From Eubacterium sp. (GTDB taxonomy: Bacteria; Bacillota; Clostridia; Lachnospirales; Lachnospiraceae): a stretch of 7,221 bases of DNA. A program made the translations under genes and the position numbers. Shown piece after piece: positions 1 to 7,175 of this stretch. The notes below the pieces were generated by a model. It did no database searches. It worked only from the letters and a program-made list of their open reading frames with translations, and had not been told where the DNA came from. Each line of letters begins with the position of its first letter. Position 1 is the first letter of the stretch. Where the stretch lies: the NCBI GenBank assembly GCA_024697885.1, contig JAILSA010000086.1:1-7221 (forward strand), read 5' to 3'.

Positions 1-134
1 GCAACAGTAAGTTCTTTAAACCTGTCCTCAACACCTTGAATGTTAAATATTTTTCTGCGGTATCGAGGACAAAACACAAAATGGTAGTTAATCAATGATA
101 CGGTTGTTTTTGTATGTTTGTATTCATTCTTCAT
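1..134 (-). CDS. tnpA: IS200/IS605-family transposase TnpA, N-terminal part (cut by window edge)
   Basis: The minus strand reads an open frame of 44 codons from the ATG at 134 to the window edge. The product begins MKNEYKHTKTTVSL and continues INYHFVFCPRYRRKIF. The 'YHxVFxxxYRRK' block is typical of the first beta strand of IS200/IS605 Y1 HUH transposases, which move single-stranded DNA by cutting at subterminal hairpins. The HUH histidines and catalytic tyrosine would lie further downstream, outside the window, so intactness cannot be judged. A GAAGG ribosome binding site at 145-149 sits 10 nt before the ATG. The start is only 35 bp beyond the sbcC stop, so any left end of the element must lie in 135-169 or overlap the sbcC tail. 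A small imperfect hairpin (TGCT 152-155 with AGCA 161-164) lies there and might be the left-end hairpin, but this is weak. Whether a tnpB follows is unknown. Family call is confident. Confidence 0.85.
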   Translation of the reverse strand, partial: MKNEYKHTKTTVSLINYHFVFCPRYRRKIFNIQGVEDRFKELTV

Positions 135-169
135 GATTAAATTGCCTTCTTTGCTGTTTTAGCATCAAA

Positions 170-3100
170 TCAAATGTTTATGATTTCAAACTTACTTCCT
201 GTTTTTGTAGACTTAACGTTAATCCTGGAAGTGAAATTACCTTCAAGCTCTTCCACATGAGATATGATTCCAACTAATCTGTTATTGGATTTTATGTTTG
301 TAAAGAGCCTCATAACATTATCCAGATACTGCTGGTCCAGAGTTCCGAAGCCCTCGTCTACAAACAGGGTGTCTAACTTAACTCCTCCCGAATGATTTTG
401 AACCACATCCGAAAGACCTAGGGCAAGTGCTAGGGATACCAAGAAGGCCTCTCCACCGGAAAGTGATACGGTCTCTCTCGCCTCACCGGTATACTCGTCA
501 TAAACAATAATATTCAATCCGGCCTTGTCCGTCCTTTTGGCGGCCTCACTCTTGTACTGAAGGGTATATCTTCCGGCAAAAATATCATTCATATAGACAT
601 TGGCATCTTCCAGAATTTCCTTAAAAATGAATCCCATAACAAACCTGTCGAAACTGAGCTTTCCACCTGCGGAATTGCTGGTTGCTCCGGCGATTTCAGC
701 CAGGGAATCCAGATATTTCATAGGTTCATCTGTCTCTTTTATCTTGTCATGCGCCTCATCTATTATCTCTTTTTTCTTCTTGTTGTTCTCATAAATCCTA
801 TGAACTTCCTTGCTCTTCTCATTTATCTGGCCAAGTTCTTCTTTGGCATCTGCTATCTTGGCCTCAATTTCCGCAAGATCTATGTATTTTTTGCCTTCTG
901 TCTTGCCTTCTAAATCACGAATCTTATCATCTGTGTTTTGGCAGTCATTTCTATAAGTATTTTCTTTCTTCTCATTAGCATCTATCCAGTTTAATGGATT
1001 CTCGCCATTAGGCACGATACTCAAAATCTCATAGGCCCGATCTACACTTTCTACCTGCTCACTTGCCAGAGCATTCTTAAGGGCATTCTCAGCATCCACC
1101 TTGTCCTTCTCATGAATAGGGATGTCACTCTCAACCGTTTTTAGCTCTCCCTGCTTTCCAGCCAAGGTCCGGGATGCCAAATCGTAATTATCCTTATATG
1201 CTTTGACTTCCTGCTCATGTTTTTCTTTAGCCTGTTTTTTTTCCGATAAAGCTGTTTTGGCAGCCTCTTCATTCTCAAAGGAAAGATTCTTTTTGAGTTC
1301 TTCTATAGAAGCGCTTAATGCTACTTTCTCCTGCTCACGTGTTTGAATTTCTTTGGTCTTTACTTCTTTATTCTCAGTAAGTTCCTCTATGATTTTCTTT
1401 TTTTCAGGCAGTAGAGTAGCCTTTAACTCATCATAACGTTTCTTCTTTTTGTCTGTGTCTTTTCCTTCCTCAATTTTCTTATACCATATATTTTCATATG
1501 CACTAAGCACTTCATTCAGATATGCCTGTCCAGAAAGTTTTTCGTAGGTTAGAGAAGGAGCTTCTTTGTAATATGGAGTTTTATAATCTTCCACTTTTTT
1601 CAGTAATTCCATCCAGCCAATATAATTATTCAAGCTTTCCTTTTTTTTGTAGCCAAGGTCGGTACTGTCCTTTTCTATATTAGCCTTATGATCCTTATAT
1701 TTTTTGTCCGCCTCTTCCCAGGTTTTCCTTGCGGACTCAACCTCCTCCTCAGTCACTGTCCTCTCATTGGCCGCAGCTAAATGCAGGTCTGCTCCACTAC
1801 TTATTCTCGTGTTACATACAGGGCAAAAAGCCTCTCCCTTTTCCTCTATCTCTCTGCCCAACTTTTCTGCAAGAATTGCCGCCTGGTTGTGGATATAGCT
1901 ATTGTAATTACTATCAAAAATGTTCTTCTTCTGGTTAACTTCAATGAGCTCATCGGACAGACTTTCCTCGTCTTTTCTTATAGCACTTTCTAAGTCTCTT
2001 ATTTCATCGATTCTTGCTCTAATTCCATTTGTATCATCAAGAAGTCTGCCTCTAAAATCCTTTAGAATATTGAAGTCATTTTTGGCTGATTCATAGATGA
2101 TTTCTATACCATCTAATTTCTCAAATTCCTCATTAAATAACTCTAATTCCTTTTTATTGTGCTCTATGTCCAAATCCATGTTGTTAAGGACAGTACTATC
2201 CCTTTGCAGCTCCTCTATAATAGCCTCTAATTTTGCATTATTGCTTTTGAGTTCTTCATAACTGCCTAGAGAATCCTCTATCTTTTTTATCTCGCCTGTA
2301 TATTCTTCAATCAGGGGACTTAATCTCTTTTCCCCCTCCTTATAGATCCGCTTTTTCTTCTCTAGGTCCTCTTCAAAGCTGCTTACTTCCCCCTGCAATT
2401 TCTCCCTGGACTGGTAGTCATTTTCTAACACTTTTTTACTTCTGTCAAAACTCTCCATAGCAGGTTTAACATTTAACTGTACCTTCTTTACAAGAGCTGT
2501 TTGTTCTTTTAAAGTCTTATACTTATCTTCCTGGGCCCTTAGTTCCTCCCTGTGTTCTATAGCATTCTTAAGAGCCTGAAGGTTATCATTATCTGCCTCC
2601 ACTCGAACCTTTTCTCCTTCAAGTTTTGCCTGCTGTTCCGATAAGTTCTTTTGTAAATCGCTTACCTTCTCTTCCTCTTTTTGGTTGTTTTCCAACAGAC
2701 TGTCAAGCGCTTCATTTAGCTTGCTGTGTTTGACAGTAAACACAAGCCTATCTTCCTCTGTACAGTTCTCAGGTAATTCTAACTCCTCTAAGGCCTTTTT
2801 TATCTTTTCTTCTTCACTGCTTCTCTGACTATACAATTTCTTTTGCGCAGCGGCAAACAGCCTCTGAAAATATACATAGTCAGAGCTGTCGAAAAGTTTA
2901 CCGAGTATCTGATTTTTTTCCTCGCTGTCCGCCTTGAGAAACTCCTTAAACTGTCCCTGGGCCAACATTCCGATCCTTCTAAACTGCTGGGCATTGATTC
3001 CCAGAAATTCTTCTACTCTTTCCTTTACCCTTTTGTCAATGGGATCCTTGCCATACTCCTTAAATAAAACACTTGCCGTTCCAGTTTCACTATATTCTTT

Positions 3101-3421
3101 TGTCCCTCTGATCTTAGCAAAATGATACTTTCTCTCGATCTCATGCTCGTGTCCATTGTGCTCAAATACAAGTTTCACCTCTGTGTCCACTGACTTGTCC
3201 ACAAAATCACTGTGCATATTTATAAACTTTCTTTCGTCCTTATCACTGCTGCCGCTGGCTTCCCCGTAAAGGGCAAACATGATAGCATCAAAAATAGTGG
3301 TCTTACCAGCTCCTGTATCTCCTGTAATAAGGAATAAATTATCCTTTAGGTCATTAAAATCTAATACTGTCTCATTACCATAAGCTCCAAAGGCTTTCAT
3401 CGTAAGTTTAATCGGTCTCAT
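170..3421 (-). CDS. sbcC: SbcC, ATPase subunit of the SbcCD DNA exonuclease/endonuclease (Rad50-like)
   Basis: This 1083-residue protein has the full SMC/Rad50 layout and a typical length for SbcC. The N-terminal ATPase half starts MRPIKLTMKAFGAYG and carries Walker A GDTGAGKT at residues 34-41 and a Q-loop (AQGQF) at 154-158. Long charged, Lys/Glu-rich coiled-coil arms follow from about 170 to 900, broken by the zinc hook CPVC at 533-536. The C-terminal half has the ABC signature LSGGE at 987-991, Walker B with D1022-E1023 in LFVDEGFGTLD, and the switch histidine H1055 in GIISHVEEL. SbcC clamps DNA and uses ATP to gate the SbcD nuclease, acting on hairpins, palindromes and protein-blocked ends in the cytoplasm. 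The gene starts 19 bp after the sbcD stop, with an AAGGGGG ribosome binding site at 3429-3435, 7 nt before the ATG. No clear terminator follows; a transposase gene begins 35 bp downstream. All motifs are intact, so it is probably functional. Confidence 0.97.
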   Translation of the reverse strand: MRPIKLTMKAFGAYGNETVLDFNDLKDNLFLITGDTGAGKTTIFDAIMFALYGEASGSSDKDERKFINMHSDFVDKSVDTEVKLVFEHNGHEHEIERKYHFAKIRGTKEYSETGTASVLFKEYGKDPIDKRVKERVEEFLGINAQQFRRIGMLAQGQFKEFLKADSEEKNQILGKLFDSSDYVYFQRLFAAAQKKLYSQRSSEEEKIKKALEELELPENCTEEDRLVFTVKHSKLNEALDSLLENNQKEEEKVSDLQKNLSEQQAKLEGEKVRVEADNDNLQALKNAIEHREELRAQEDKYKTLKEQTALVKKVQLNVKPAMESFDRSKKVLENDYQSREKLQGEVSSFEEDLEKKKRIYKEGEKRLSPLIEEYTGEIKKIEDSLGSYEELKSNNAKLEAIIEELQRDSTVLNNMDLDIEHNKKELELFNEEFEKLDGIEIIYESAKNDFNILKDFRGRLLDDTNGIRARIDEIRDLESAIRKDEESLSDELIEVNQKKNIFDSNYNSYIHNQAAILAEKLGREIEEKGEAFCPVCNTRISSGADLHLAAANERTVTEEEVESARKTWEEADKKYKDHKANIEKDSTDLGYKKKESLNNYIGWMELLKKVEDYKTPYYKEAPSLTYEKLSGQAYLNEVLSAYENIWYKKIEEGKDTDKKKKRYDELKATLLPEKKKIIEELTENKEVKTKEIQTREQEKVALSASIEELKKNLSFENEEAAKTALSEKKQAKEKHEQEVKAYKDNYDLASRTLAGKQGELKTVESDIPIHEKDKVDAENALKNALASEQVESVDRAYEILSIVPNGENPLNWIDANEKKENTYRNDCQNTDDKIRDLEGKTEGKKYIDLAEIEAKIADAKEELGQINEKSKEVHRIYENNKKKKEIIDEAHDKIKETDEPMKYLDSLAEIAGATSNSAGGKLSFDRFVMGFIFKEILEDANVYMNDIFAGRYTLQYKSEAAKRTDKAGLNIIVYDEYTGEARETVSLSGGEAFLVSLALALGLSDVVQNHSGGVKLDTLFVDEGFGTLDQQYLDNVMRLFTNIKSNNRLVGIISHVEELEGNFTSRINVKSTKTGSKFEIINI

Positions 3422-3440
3422 TTATAGTCCCCCTTCACCC

Positions 3441-4676
3441 CTAAAACATTTTAACAATGTCATCCAGAAATTTGTCTACAACTTTTTCTTCCGGTTCTCT
3501 CTGCTTAACTCCTGCATCCGTGTTCCTTACGATGTTAGATGCCATGGCTATAATCTTATCTTCTGTCTCGTTTGGATCCACACTGTTATTTTTCTCCCTG
3601 TAAAGTTCTCCAAAATACTCTTCTATGGATTTATCATTGTAGCCAGAAGCGGTTTTTTCCGTAGTCGAAGAATAGGGTCTATACTCAGACAAGAGTTCCA
3701 TCACTATGGAATTTTGCTTGTCGCAAAGCCCCCTGACATAATCCGAAAAACCTGGCGTCATCCTGGAATCTGTAATGGTGACACTTAAGTATTCATCCTC
3801 GTGCTTTTCTTCCTCTAATTTTTTCTTAACTTCCTCCACAGTTCCCTTTATAACAACCATCCTATGAAGGGGATTAATCACTAAAGTCTCTGTTTCAACT
3901 GGACTTCCCTTAGCCCCCAAAGTTACCAGGATAGGCCCCTTGTTCTGCTGCCTTGTCTCGTCAAAGTGATAGCAAAGTGGCGAACCTGCATATCGAACTT
4001 CTTTTCTTCCCACATGATAGGATGAGTGTATGTGTCCAAGTGCCACATAGTCAAAGCCATCAAAAACCTTATAATCGATGCCTCTTGAGCCGCCCACCAT
4101 GGACTCGGAGCCCCCAAGCTTTACAGGCTCTCCATTGGCAGTAATGTTCTGATGTGCTATAAATACATTTCTCTCTGAAAAATCTACATTCTGTGCCTTA
4201 ATGATCTCTGCAATTGCAGTCTCAGAATCCTTAATGGAAGGATCACCAAGTTTCTCTGCCACTAAGTTAGGGAATATATAGGGCAAAAGGTAAAAATTCA
4301 CCTTTCCAAATTCGTCCTCTAAGGTGACCTTCATCAAGTCTTTATTTAGTCTACCGGATATATGCACATTTTTCTTGGCCAGTATTCCTGAGAGATATTG
4401 AAGCTTTGTACCTGAATCATGATTGCCGGCAATCATTAAGACCGGTATATTCCTCTTTTCAAGCTCTGTAATAAGATAATCTAAGAGCTGATATGCATCG
4501 TCCTTGGGCGCACTTCGATCGAAGACATCGCCGGAGAGCATAATTGCATCCGGACCAACTTCGTCAATCTTCTCTAAAAATCTGTCCACCCATACCGGCT
4601 GATCCCCATTATCTATAAGGGATACACCATAAATCATTTTACCCAGGTGCAAATCACTTGCATGAATAATTTTCAT
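3441..4676 (-). CDS. sbcD: SbcD, nuclease subunit of the SbcCD complex (Mre11-like)
   Basis: This 411-residue protein is a calcineurin-like metallophosphoesterase of the Mre11/SbcD family. The metal-binding motifs are all visible in order: D8 and H10 in SDLHLGK, D50 in LSGDVFDR, N85-H86 in AGNHDS, H175 in IAHQN, and H215/H217 in GHIHSSYHVG. These coordinate two divalent metals, by family knowledge Mn2+. The C-terminal part (about 260-411) would be the capping and SbcC-binding region. It is Lys/Glu-rich and poorly conserved, as expected. SbcD supplies ATP-dependent double-strand exonuclease and hairpin endonuclease activity together with SbcC. The start MKIIHASDLHLGK matches the family exactly, and AGGAGG at 4685-4690 lies 8 nt upstream of the ATG. 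It lies 23 bp after the YdcF-like gene and 19 bp before sbcC, consistent with one transcript. No damage is seen. Confidence 0.97.
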   Translation of the reverse strand: MKIIHASDLHLGKMIYGVSLIDNGDQPVWVDRFLEKIDEVGPDAIMLSGDVFDRSAPKDDAYQLLDYLITELEKRNIPVLMIAGNHDSGTKLQYLSGILAKKNVHISGRLNKDLMKVTLEDEFGKVNFYLLPYIFPNLVAEKLGDPSIKDSETAIAEIIKAQNVDFSERNVFIAHQNITANGEPVKLGGSESMVGGSRGIDYKVFDGFDYVALGHIHSSYHVGRKEVRYAGSPLCYHFDETRQQNKGPILVTLGAKGSPVETETLVINPLHRMVVIKGTVEEVKKKLEEEKHEDEYLSVTITDSRMTPGFSDYVRGLCDKQNSIVMELLSEYRPYSSTTEKTASGYNDKSIEEYFGELYREKNNSVDPNETEDKIIAMASNIVRNTDAGVKQREPEEKVVDKFLDDIVKMF

Positions 4677-4699
4677 AAAAAAATCCTCCTCTCCCTCAA

Positions 4700-5464
4700 C
4701 TAAAAATTCATCTTAAAGATATCCCTTGCTATTCCGAAACTTTCCCTGACCATGTTATTAGGTACATACCACGGAACGGTGTATGCAGCTATTCCATAGA
4801 CCTCGTTTTCTGTGAGTTTTTTTGCTAAATGTACTCCGCGAAAAACATGAAAATTATTGGTCACAATACCAATTTTCATACCCTCCGTATTTGCTGCCTC
4901 ACCCATAAGTTCAAGTGAGTTAGAAATATTGGCAACTGTGTCCATAGCCTCCGTTTCTGCTATGATGCGCTCAGGTGCAATTCCCCTTGCCACAAGATAA
5001 TCCTTTCCTCCATCGCCTTCTGTAACAACTTCGTTTACGCCCTGTCCCCCCGATACGATGCATATGGTTTCTGGATTTTCCAGAAGATAATCATATGCCG
5101 CATCAAGCCTATATTGGAAAATAGCACTTGGTTCCCGATCTCGCATCTGAGCTCCAAGCACAACTATATAATCAAGGTCGCCAACTCCCTTGTCTCCAAA
5201 GTGACTTAGCATGGCTCCCATACATACAGTCACAAAAATAATCCCCAAGGAAACAAGGCAATAACACGCTCTTCTCAAAACCTTCGGAACCCTATGCCAT
5301 CTTCCCTTTCCTGCCACAAAAAATACGCCACCAAAAAAAACCGCACCTATAATCCATATCATGAAGGAAAAAGTTCCGCTACCCACCACAAAAATGCTTA
5401 TGGCGTAGATTATACACGCAAACATAAGCATCAAAGAAATAATCCTTATAGGTTTTACTGACAT
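4700..5464 (-). CDS. DUF218 / YdcF-SanA-ElyC-like membrane-anchored protein
   Basis: The 254-residue product has three hydrophobic segments near the N-terminus (about 7-26, 33-52 and 66-88), then a soluble DUF218 (YdcF/SanA/ElyC-like) domain from about 97 to 254. Family signatures are visible: DYIVVLGAQ at 98-105, SGGQG at 138-142, an acidic segment with E149, the EAMDTVANISNS block at 172-183, and TNNFHVFRG at 202-210. Members of this family are linked to envelope functions such as polysaccharide metabolism or drug resistance at the membrane, but the reaction is mostly unknown, so no specific role is claimed. The ATG at 5464 has AAGGA at 5472-5476, 7 nt upstream. The gene is first in a tight cluster with sbcD and sbcC and has the same strand and small gaps, so co-transcription is likely. 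Whether it functions with SbcCD cannot be told. Confidence 0.88.
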   Translation of the reverse strand: MSVKPIRIISLMLMFACIIYAISIFVVGSGTFSFMIWIIGAVFFGGVFFVAGKGRWHRVPKVLRRACYCLVSLGIIFVTVCMGAMLSHFGDKGVGDLDYIVVLGAQMRDREPSAIFQYRLDAAYDYLLENPETICIVSGGQGVNEVVTEGDGGKDYLVARGIAPERIIAETEAMDTVANISNSLELMGEAANTEGMKIGIVTNNFHVFRGVHLAKKLTENEVYGIAAYTVPWYVPNNMVRESFGIARDIFKMNF

Positions 5465-5490
5465 GCTAAATTCCTTCTTTCTAAATACAA

Positions 5491-5544
5491 ATTATACCGG
5501 CTCATTTTTGTAAACTTTTAATTAGCCATACTTCTATTCTAGCA
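5491..5544 (-). promoter_or_regulatory. Candidate promoter elements for the ydcF-like/sbcD/sbcC cluster
   Basis: The 155-bp gap 5465-5619 between the MATE stop and the YdcF-like start contains two promoter-like sites on the minus strand. One is an extended -10, TGC-TAGAAT (5536-5544), with only a poor -35 (TTTTAA, 17-nt spacer). It resembles the -10 of the MATE promoter. The other is a perfect TATAAT at 5491-5496, about 27 bp from the start codon. Its nearest -35-like hexamer TTTACA (5509-5514) is only 12 nt away, which is too close. Either could drive the cluster; neither is convincing alone. Nothing else recognisable lies in the gap apart from AT-rich sequence. Confidence 0.35.
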
Positions 5545-5619
5545 TAGTATTCAGAACTTTAAAATGCAAAACCGAAAAACTTAATTTTTCCAACCGCTTT
5601 ATGCCTACCGTGATCAGAT

Positions 5620-7041
5620 TTATGCGCCGCACGCTACATTCTTCGCATCTTCCAATGACAACTCCCTGTATGTCTGTATGATCAGGAATACTGCTATGAG
5701 AAATGTCAACAGATCTGACATGGGCATAGAATACAGCACGCCATCCAGTCCAAATTTAAGCGGCAGCAAAAGTGCAAAGCCTACTCCAAATGCAATCTCC
5801 CTTACCATGGACAGAATTGTAGACTCCAAAGCTTTTCCCATTGCCTGAAGGAATATAAAGCAGGATTTGTTTACGCATGCAAAAATCATCATACACAAAT
5901 ATATTCTGAATGCCTTAATCGCAAATGCCGTATAATACATACTCTCATTGGTTGCGCCGAAGATACCGATCAATGCTCCGGGGAACAGTTCAACTATCAC
6001 AAGTGCTACTGCTCCGATTATTGCCTCCGCTATTAGCAGTGTAGTAAAAAGCCTTTTTACCCGGCCCTTAAGTCCTGCTCCCATATTGTATCCGACAACA
6101 GGGATACATCCGGCAGCCATACCAACTACTATAGAAATCACGATCTGAAAGAACTTCATGACGATCCCGACCACCGCCATAGGAATCTGGGCATACTGCT
6201 CCTGTCCGAATACAGGATCCATGGCACCATATTTTCTAATCATGTTGTTGATGACTGCCATGGCAGCTACAAGGGATATCTGTGACAAAAAGCTGGTTAC
6301 ACCAAGCACCAATGTTCTCTTAACAATATCAGCATCCAATCTGAAATCCGCCTTCCCTGGCTTTATGATCTTCATATGTACAATGTACCATACTGCAAGC
6401 ATAGCTGTTACGATCTGTCCGATCACTGTAGCCACTGCAGCTCCCATCATTCCCCACTTGAAGCCAAATATGAAAATCGGATCTAGGATGATATTGATTA
6501 CTGCCCCGGCAAGGGTTGATGCCATAGCAAACTTCGGATTACCGTCTGCCCTGATCACCGGATTCATGGCCTGTCCGAACATATAAAAAGGAATCCCCAA
6601 AGAAATATAGAAAAAATATTCTTTTGAGTGTCGGAAGGTCTCATCATTTACCGTGCCTCCGAACATGGCTATGATCTGATTGGCGAATATAAGATATATG
6701 GCAGCAAGCACTAGACTCGATGCTATCATCAGAATAACGGAGTTACCCACGCTCTTCCTTGCATTACCGGCTTCCTTCTTTCCCAGGCTCAAGGATACAT
6801 AGGCACAGCATCCGTCTCCTATCATTACCGCTATTGCAAGTGCAATGACCGTCATAGGAAACACCACTGTATTCGCCGCATTCCCATAGGATCCCAGATA
6901 ACTGGCATTAGCTATAAATATCTGGTCTACGATGTTGTAAAGTGCTCCCACCAGCAGCGATATGATACAAGGTATGGAATACTTCCGTATCAAGCTTCCT
7001 ACTGGTTCACTCCCGAGAAAATCATTCTCCTTCGCATTCAT
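5620..7041 (-). CDS. MATE-family multidrug/toxin efflux transporter (MepA/NorM-like)
   Basis: With the ATG at 7041 the product has 473 residues and about 12 hydrophobic segments, the usual size and topology for a MATE antiporter in the cytoplasmic membrane. Family motifs are clear: PCIISLLVGALYNIVDQIFI at 24-43 (including D39), GDGCCAYVSLSLGKKE at 75-90, NPVIRADGNP at 160-169, NIILDPIFIFG at 183-193, and PVVGYNMGAG at 314-323 in the second half. Such proteins export cationic or aromatic compounds using a Na+ or H+ gradient; the substrate here is not predictable from sequence. The frame stays open upstream to a TTG at 7062, but the AGGAGG at 7052-7057 lies inside that extension and 10 nt before the ATG, so the ATG start is preferred. 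The gene has its own promoter and a leader with two attenuator-like hairpins, suggesting inducible expression. The gap of 155 bp to the next gene suggests a separate transcription unit. Confidence 0.93.
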   Translation of the reverse strand: MNAKENDFLGSEPVGSLIRKYSIPCIISLLVGALYNIVDQIFIANASYLGSYGNAANTVVFPMTVIALAIAVMIGDGCCAYVSLSLGKKEAGNARKSVGNSVILMIASSLVLAAIYLIFANQIIAMFGGTVNDETFRHSKEYFFYISLGIPFYMFGQAMNPVIRADGNPKFAMASTLAGAVINIILDPIFIFGFKWGMMGAAVATVIGQIVTAMLAVWYIVHMKIIKPGKADFRLDADIVKRTLVLGVTSFLSQISLVAAMAVINNMIRKYGAMDPVFGQEQYAQIPMAVVGIVMKFFQIVISIVVGMAAGCIPVVGYNMGAGLKGRVKRLFTTLLIAEAIIGAVALVIVELFPGALIGIFGATNESMYYTAFAIKAFRIYLCMMIFACVNKSCFIFLQAMGKALESTILSMVREIAFGVGFALLLPLKFGLDGVLYSMPMSDLLTFLIAVFLIIQTYRELSLEDAKNVACGA

Positions 7042-7051
7042 TTTTTCACAT

Positions 7052-7057
7052 CCTCCT
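7052..7057 (-). promoter_or_regulatory. Ribosome binding site that decides the MATE start
   Basis: A perfect AGGAGG on the minus strand lies 10 nt upstream of the ATG at 7041. It falls within the codons of the longer TTG-started frame (7062), which argues against that start. It also lies only a few bases after the U-tract of the proximal leader hairpin, so folding of that hairpin could affect both termination and ribosome access. Confidence 0.8.
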
Positions 7058-7060
7058 CGC

Positions 7061-7114
7061 AAAAAATAAGCGCATAGCCTTCAGCTGGATTTACGCCACG
7101 GGCTACACGCTTAT
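7061..7114 (-). terminator. Proximal terminator-like attenuator hairpin in the MATE leader
   Basis: In minus-strand RNA the outer stem is AUAAGCG (7108-7114) with CGCUUAU (7066-7072). It continues through a U-G and a G-U pair into UAGCC (7101-7105) with GGCUA (7075-7079), giving about 14 stacked pairs. An asymmetric internal loop follows, then UGG/CCA around the apical CGUAAAU. The 3' arm runs straight into a U-tract (7061-7066), as in an intrinsic terminator. It sits between the promoter and the MATE ribosome binding site, so it would stop transcription before the gene unless disrupted. The two wobble pairs exist only in minus-strand RNA (on the plus strand they are C/A mismatches), which supports this orientation. 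Confidence 0.7.
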
Positions 7115-7162
7115 CATTGCTTTCTTGTAATAAAAAATAAGTGGCAAAAACTGGATTTACGC
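7085..7162 (-). repeat. Two copies of a 12-nt loop motif in the MATE leader
   Basis: The sequence CTGGATTTACGC on the plus strand (GCGUAAAUCCAG in the minus-strand RNA) occurs exactly at 7085-7096 and 7151-7162, 66 bp apart. In each case it is at the tip of a terminator-like hairpin, while the stems around it differ in sequence. The only other shared sequence is the U-tract after each hairpin (TTATTTTTT on the minus strand). Conserved loops on divergent stems suggest that the loop is what is recognised. Confidence 0.8.
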
Positions 7163-7175
7163 AGTTACTGCCACT
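7128..7175 (-). terminator. Distal terminator-like attenuator hairpin in the MATE leader
   Basis: In minus-strand RNA the 5' arm AGUGGCA (7169-7175) pairs perfectly with UGCCACU (7140-7146). A 2x2 step follows (one G-U pair and one U-U mismatch), then AACUG (7162-7166) with CAGUU (7149-7153), closing an 8-nt loop CGUAAAUC (7154-7161). The 3' arm is followed by UAUUUUUUAUUA (7128-7139), as in an intrinsic terminator. It begins only about 5 nt after the expected transcription start, leaving no room for a leader peptide. It shares its loop with the proximal hairpin. Confidence 0.7.

Noticed and set aside
5574..5590. AT-only hairpin (GAAAAA with TTTTTC) after the MATE stop as a terminator
   Set aside because: The stem has a single G-C pair and no clean U-tract follows, so stability is too low to call it an intrinsic terminator.
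6158..6586. 142-codon open frame on the plus strand
   Set aside because: It lies antisense within the MATE gene, and the minus-strand protein has clear family motifs. The antisense product resembles nothing I know.
7102..7116. Four-codon frame (MISV) on the minus strand between the two leader hairpins
   Set aside because: Too short, no good ribosome site, and it lies mostly within the proximal stem.
7085..7162. TwoAYGGAY RNA motif on the plus strand (CUGGAU in the loops)
   Set aside because: The first loop base is C rather than A in both copies, and the G-U evidence favours the minus strand.
7061..7175. Interpretation of the leader repeats as a CRISPR array or a MITE
   Set aside because: There are only two units, with just a 12-nt identical core and differing flanks. 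They have U-tracts and sit between promoter and ribosome site, which fits attenuators better. No terminal inverted repeats or target duplication are seen.
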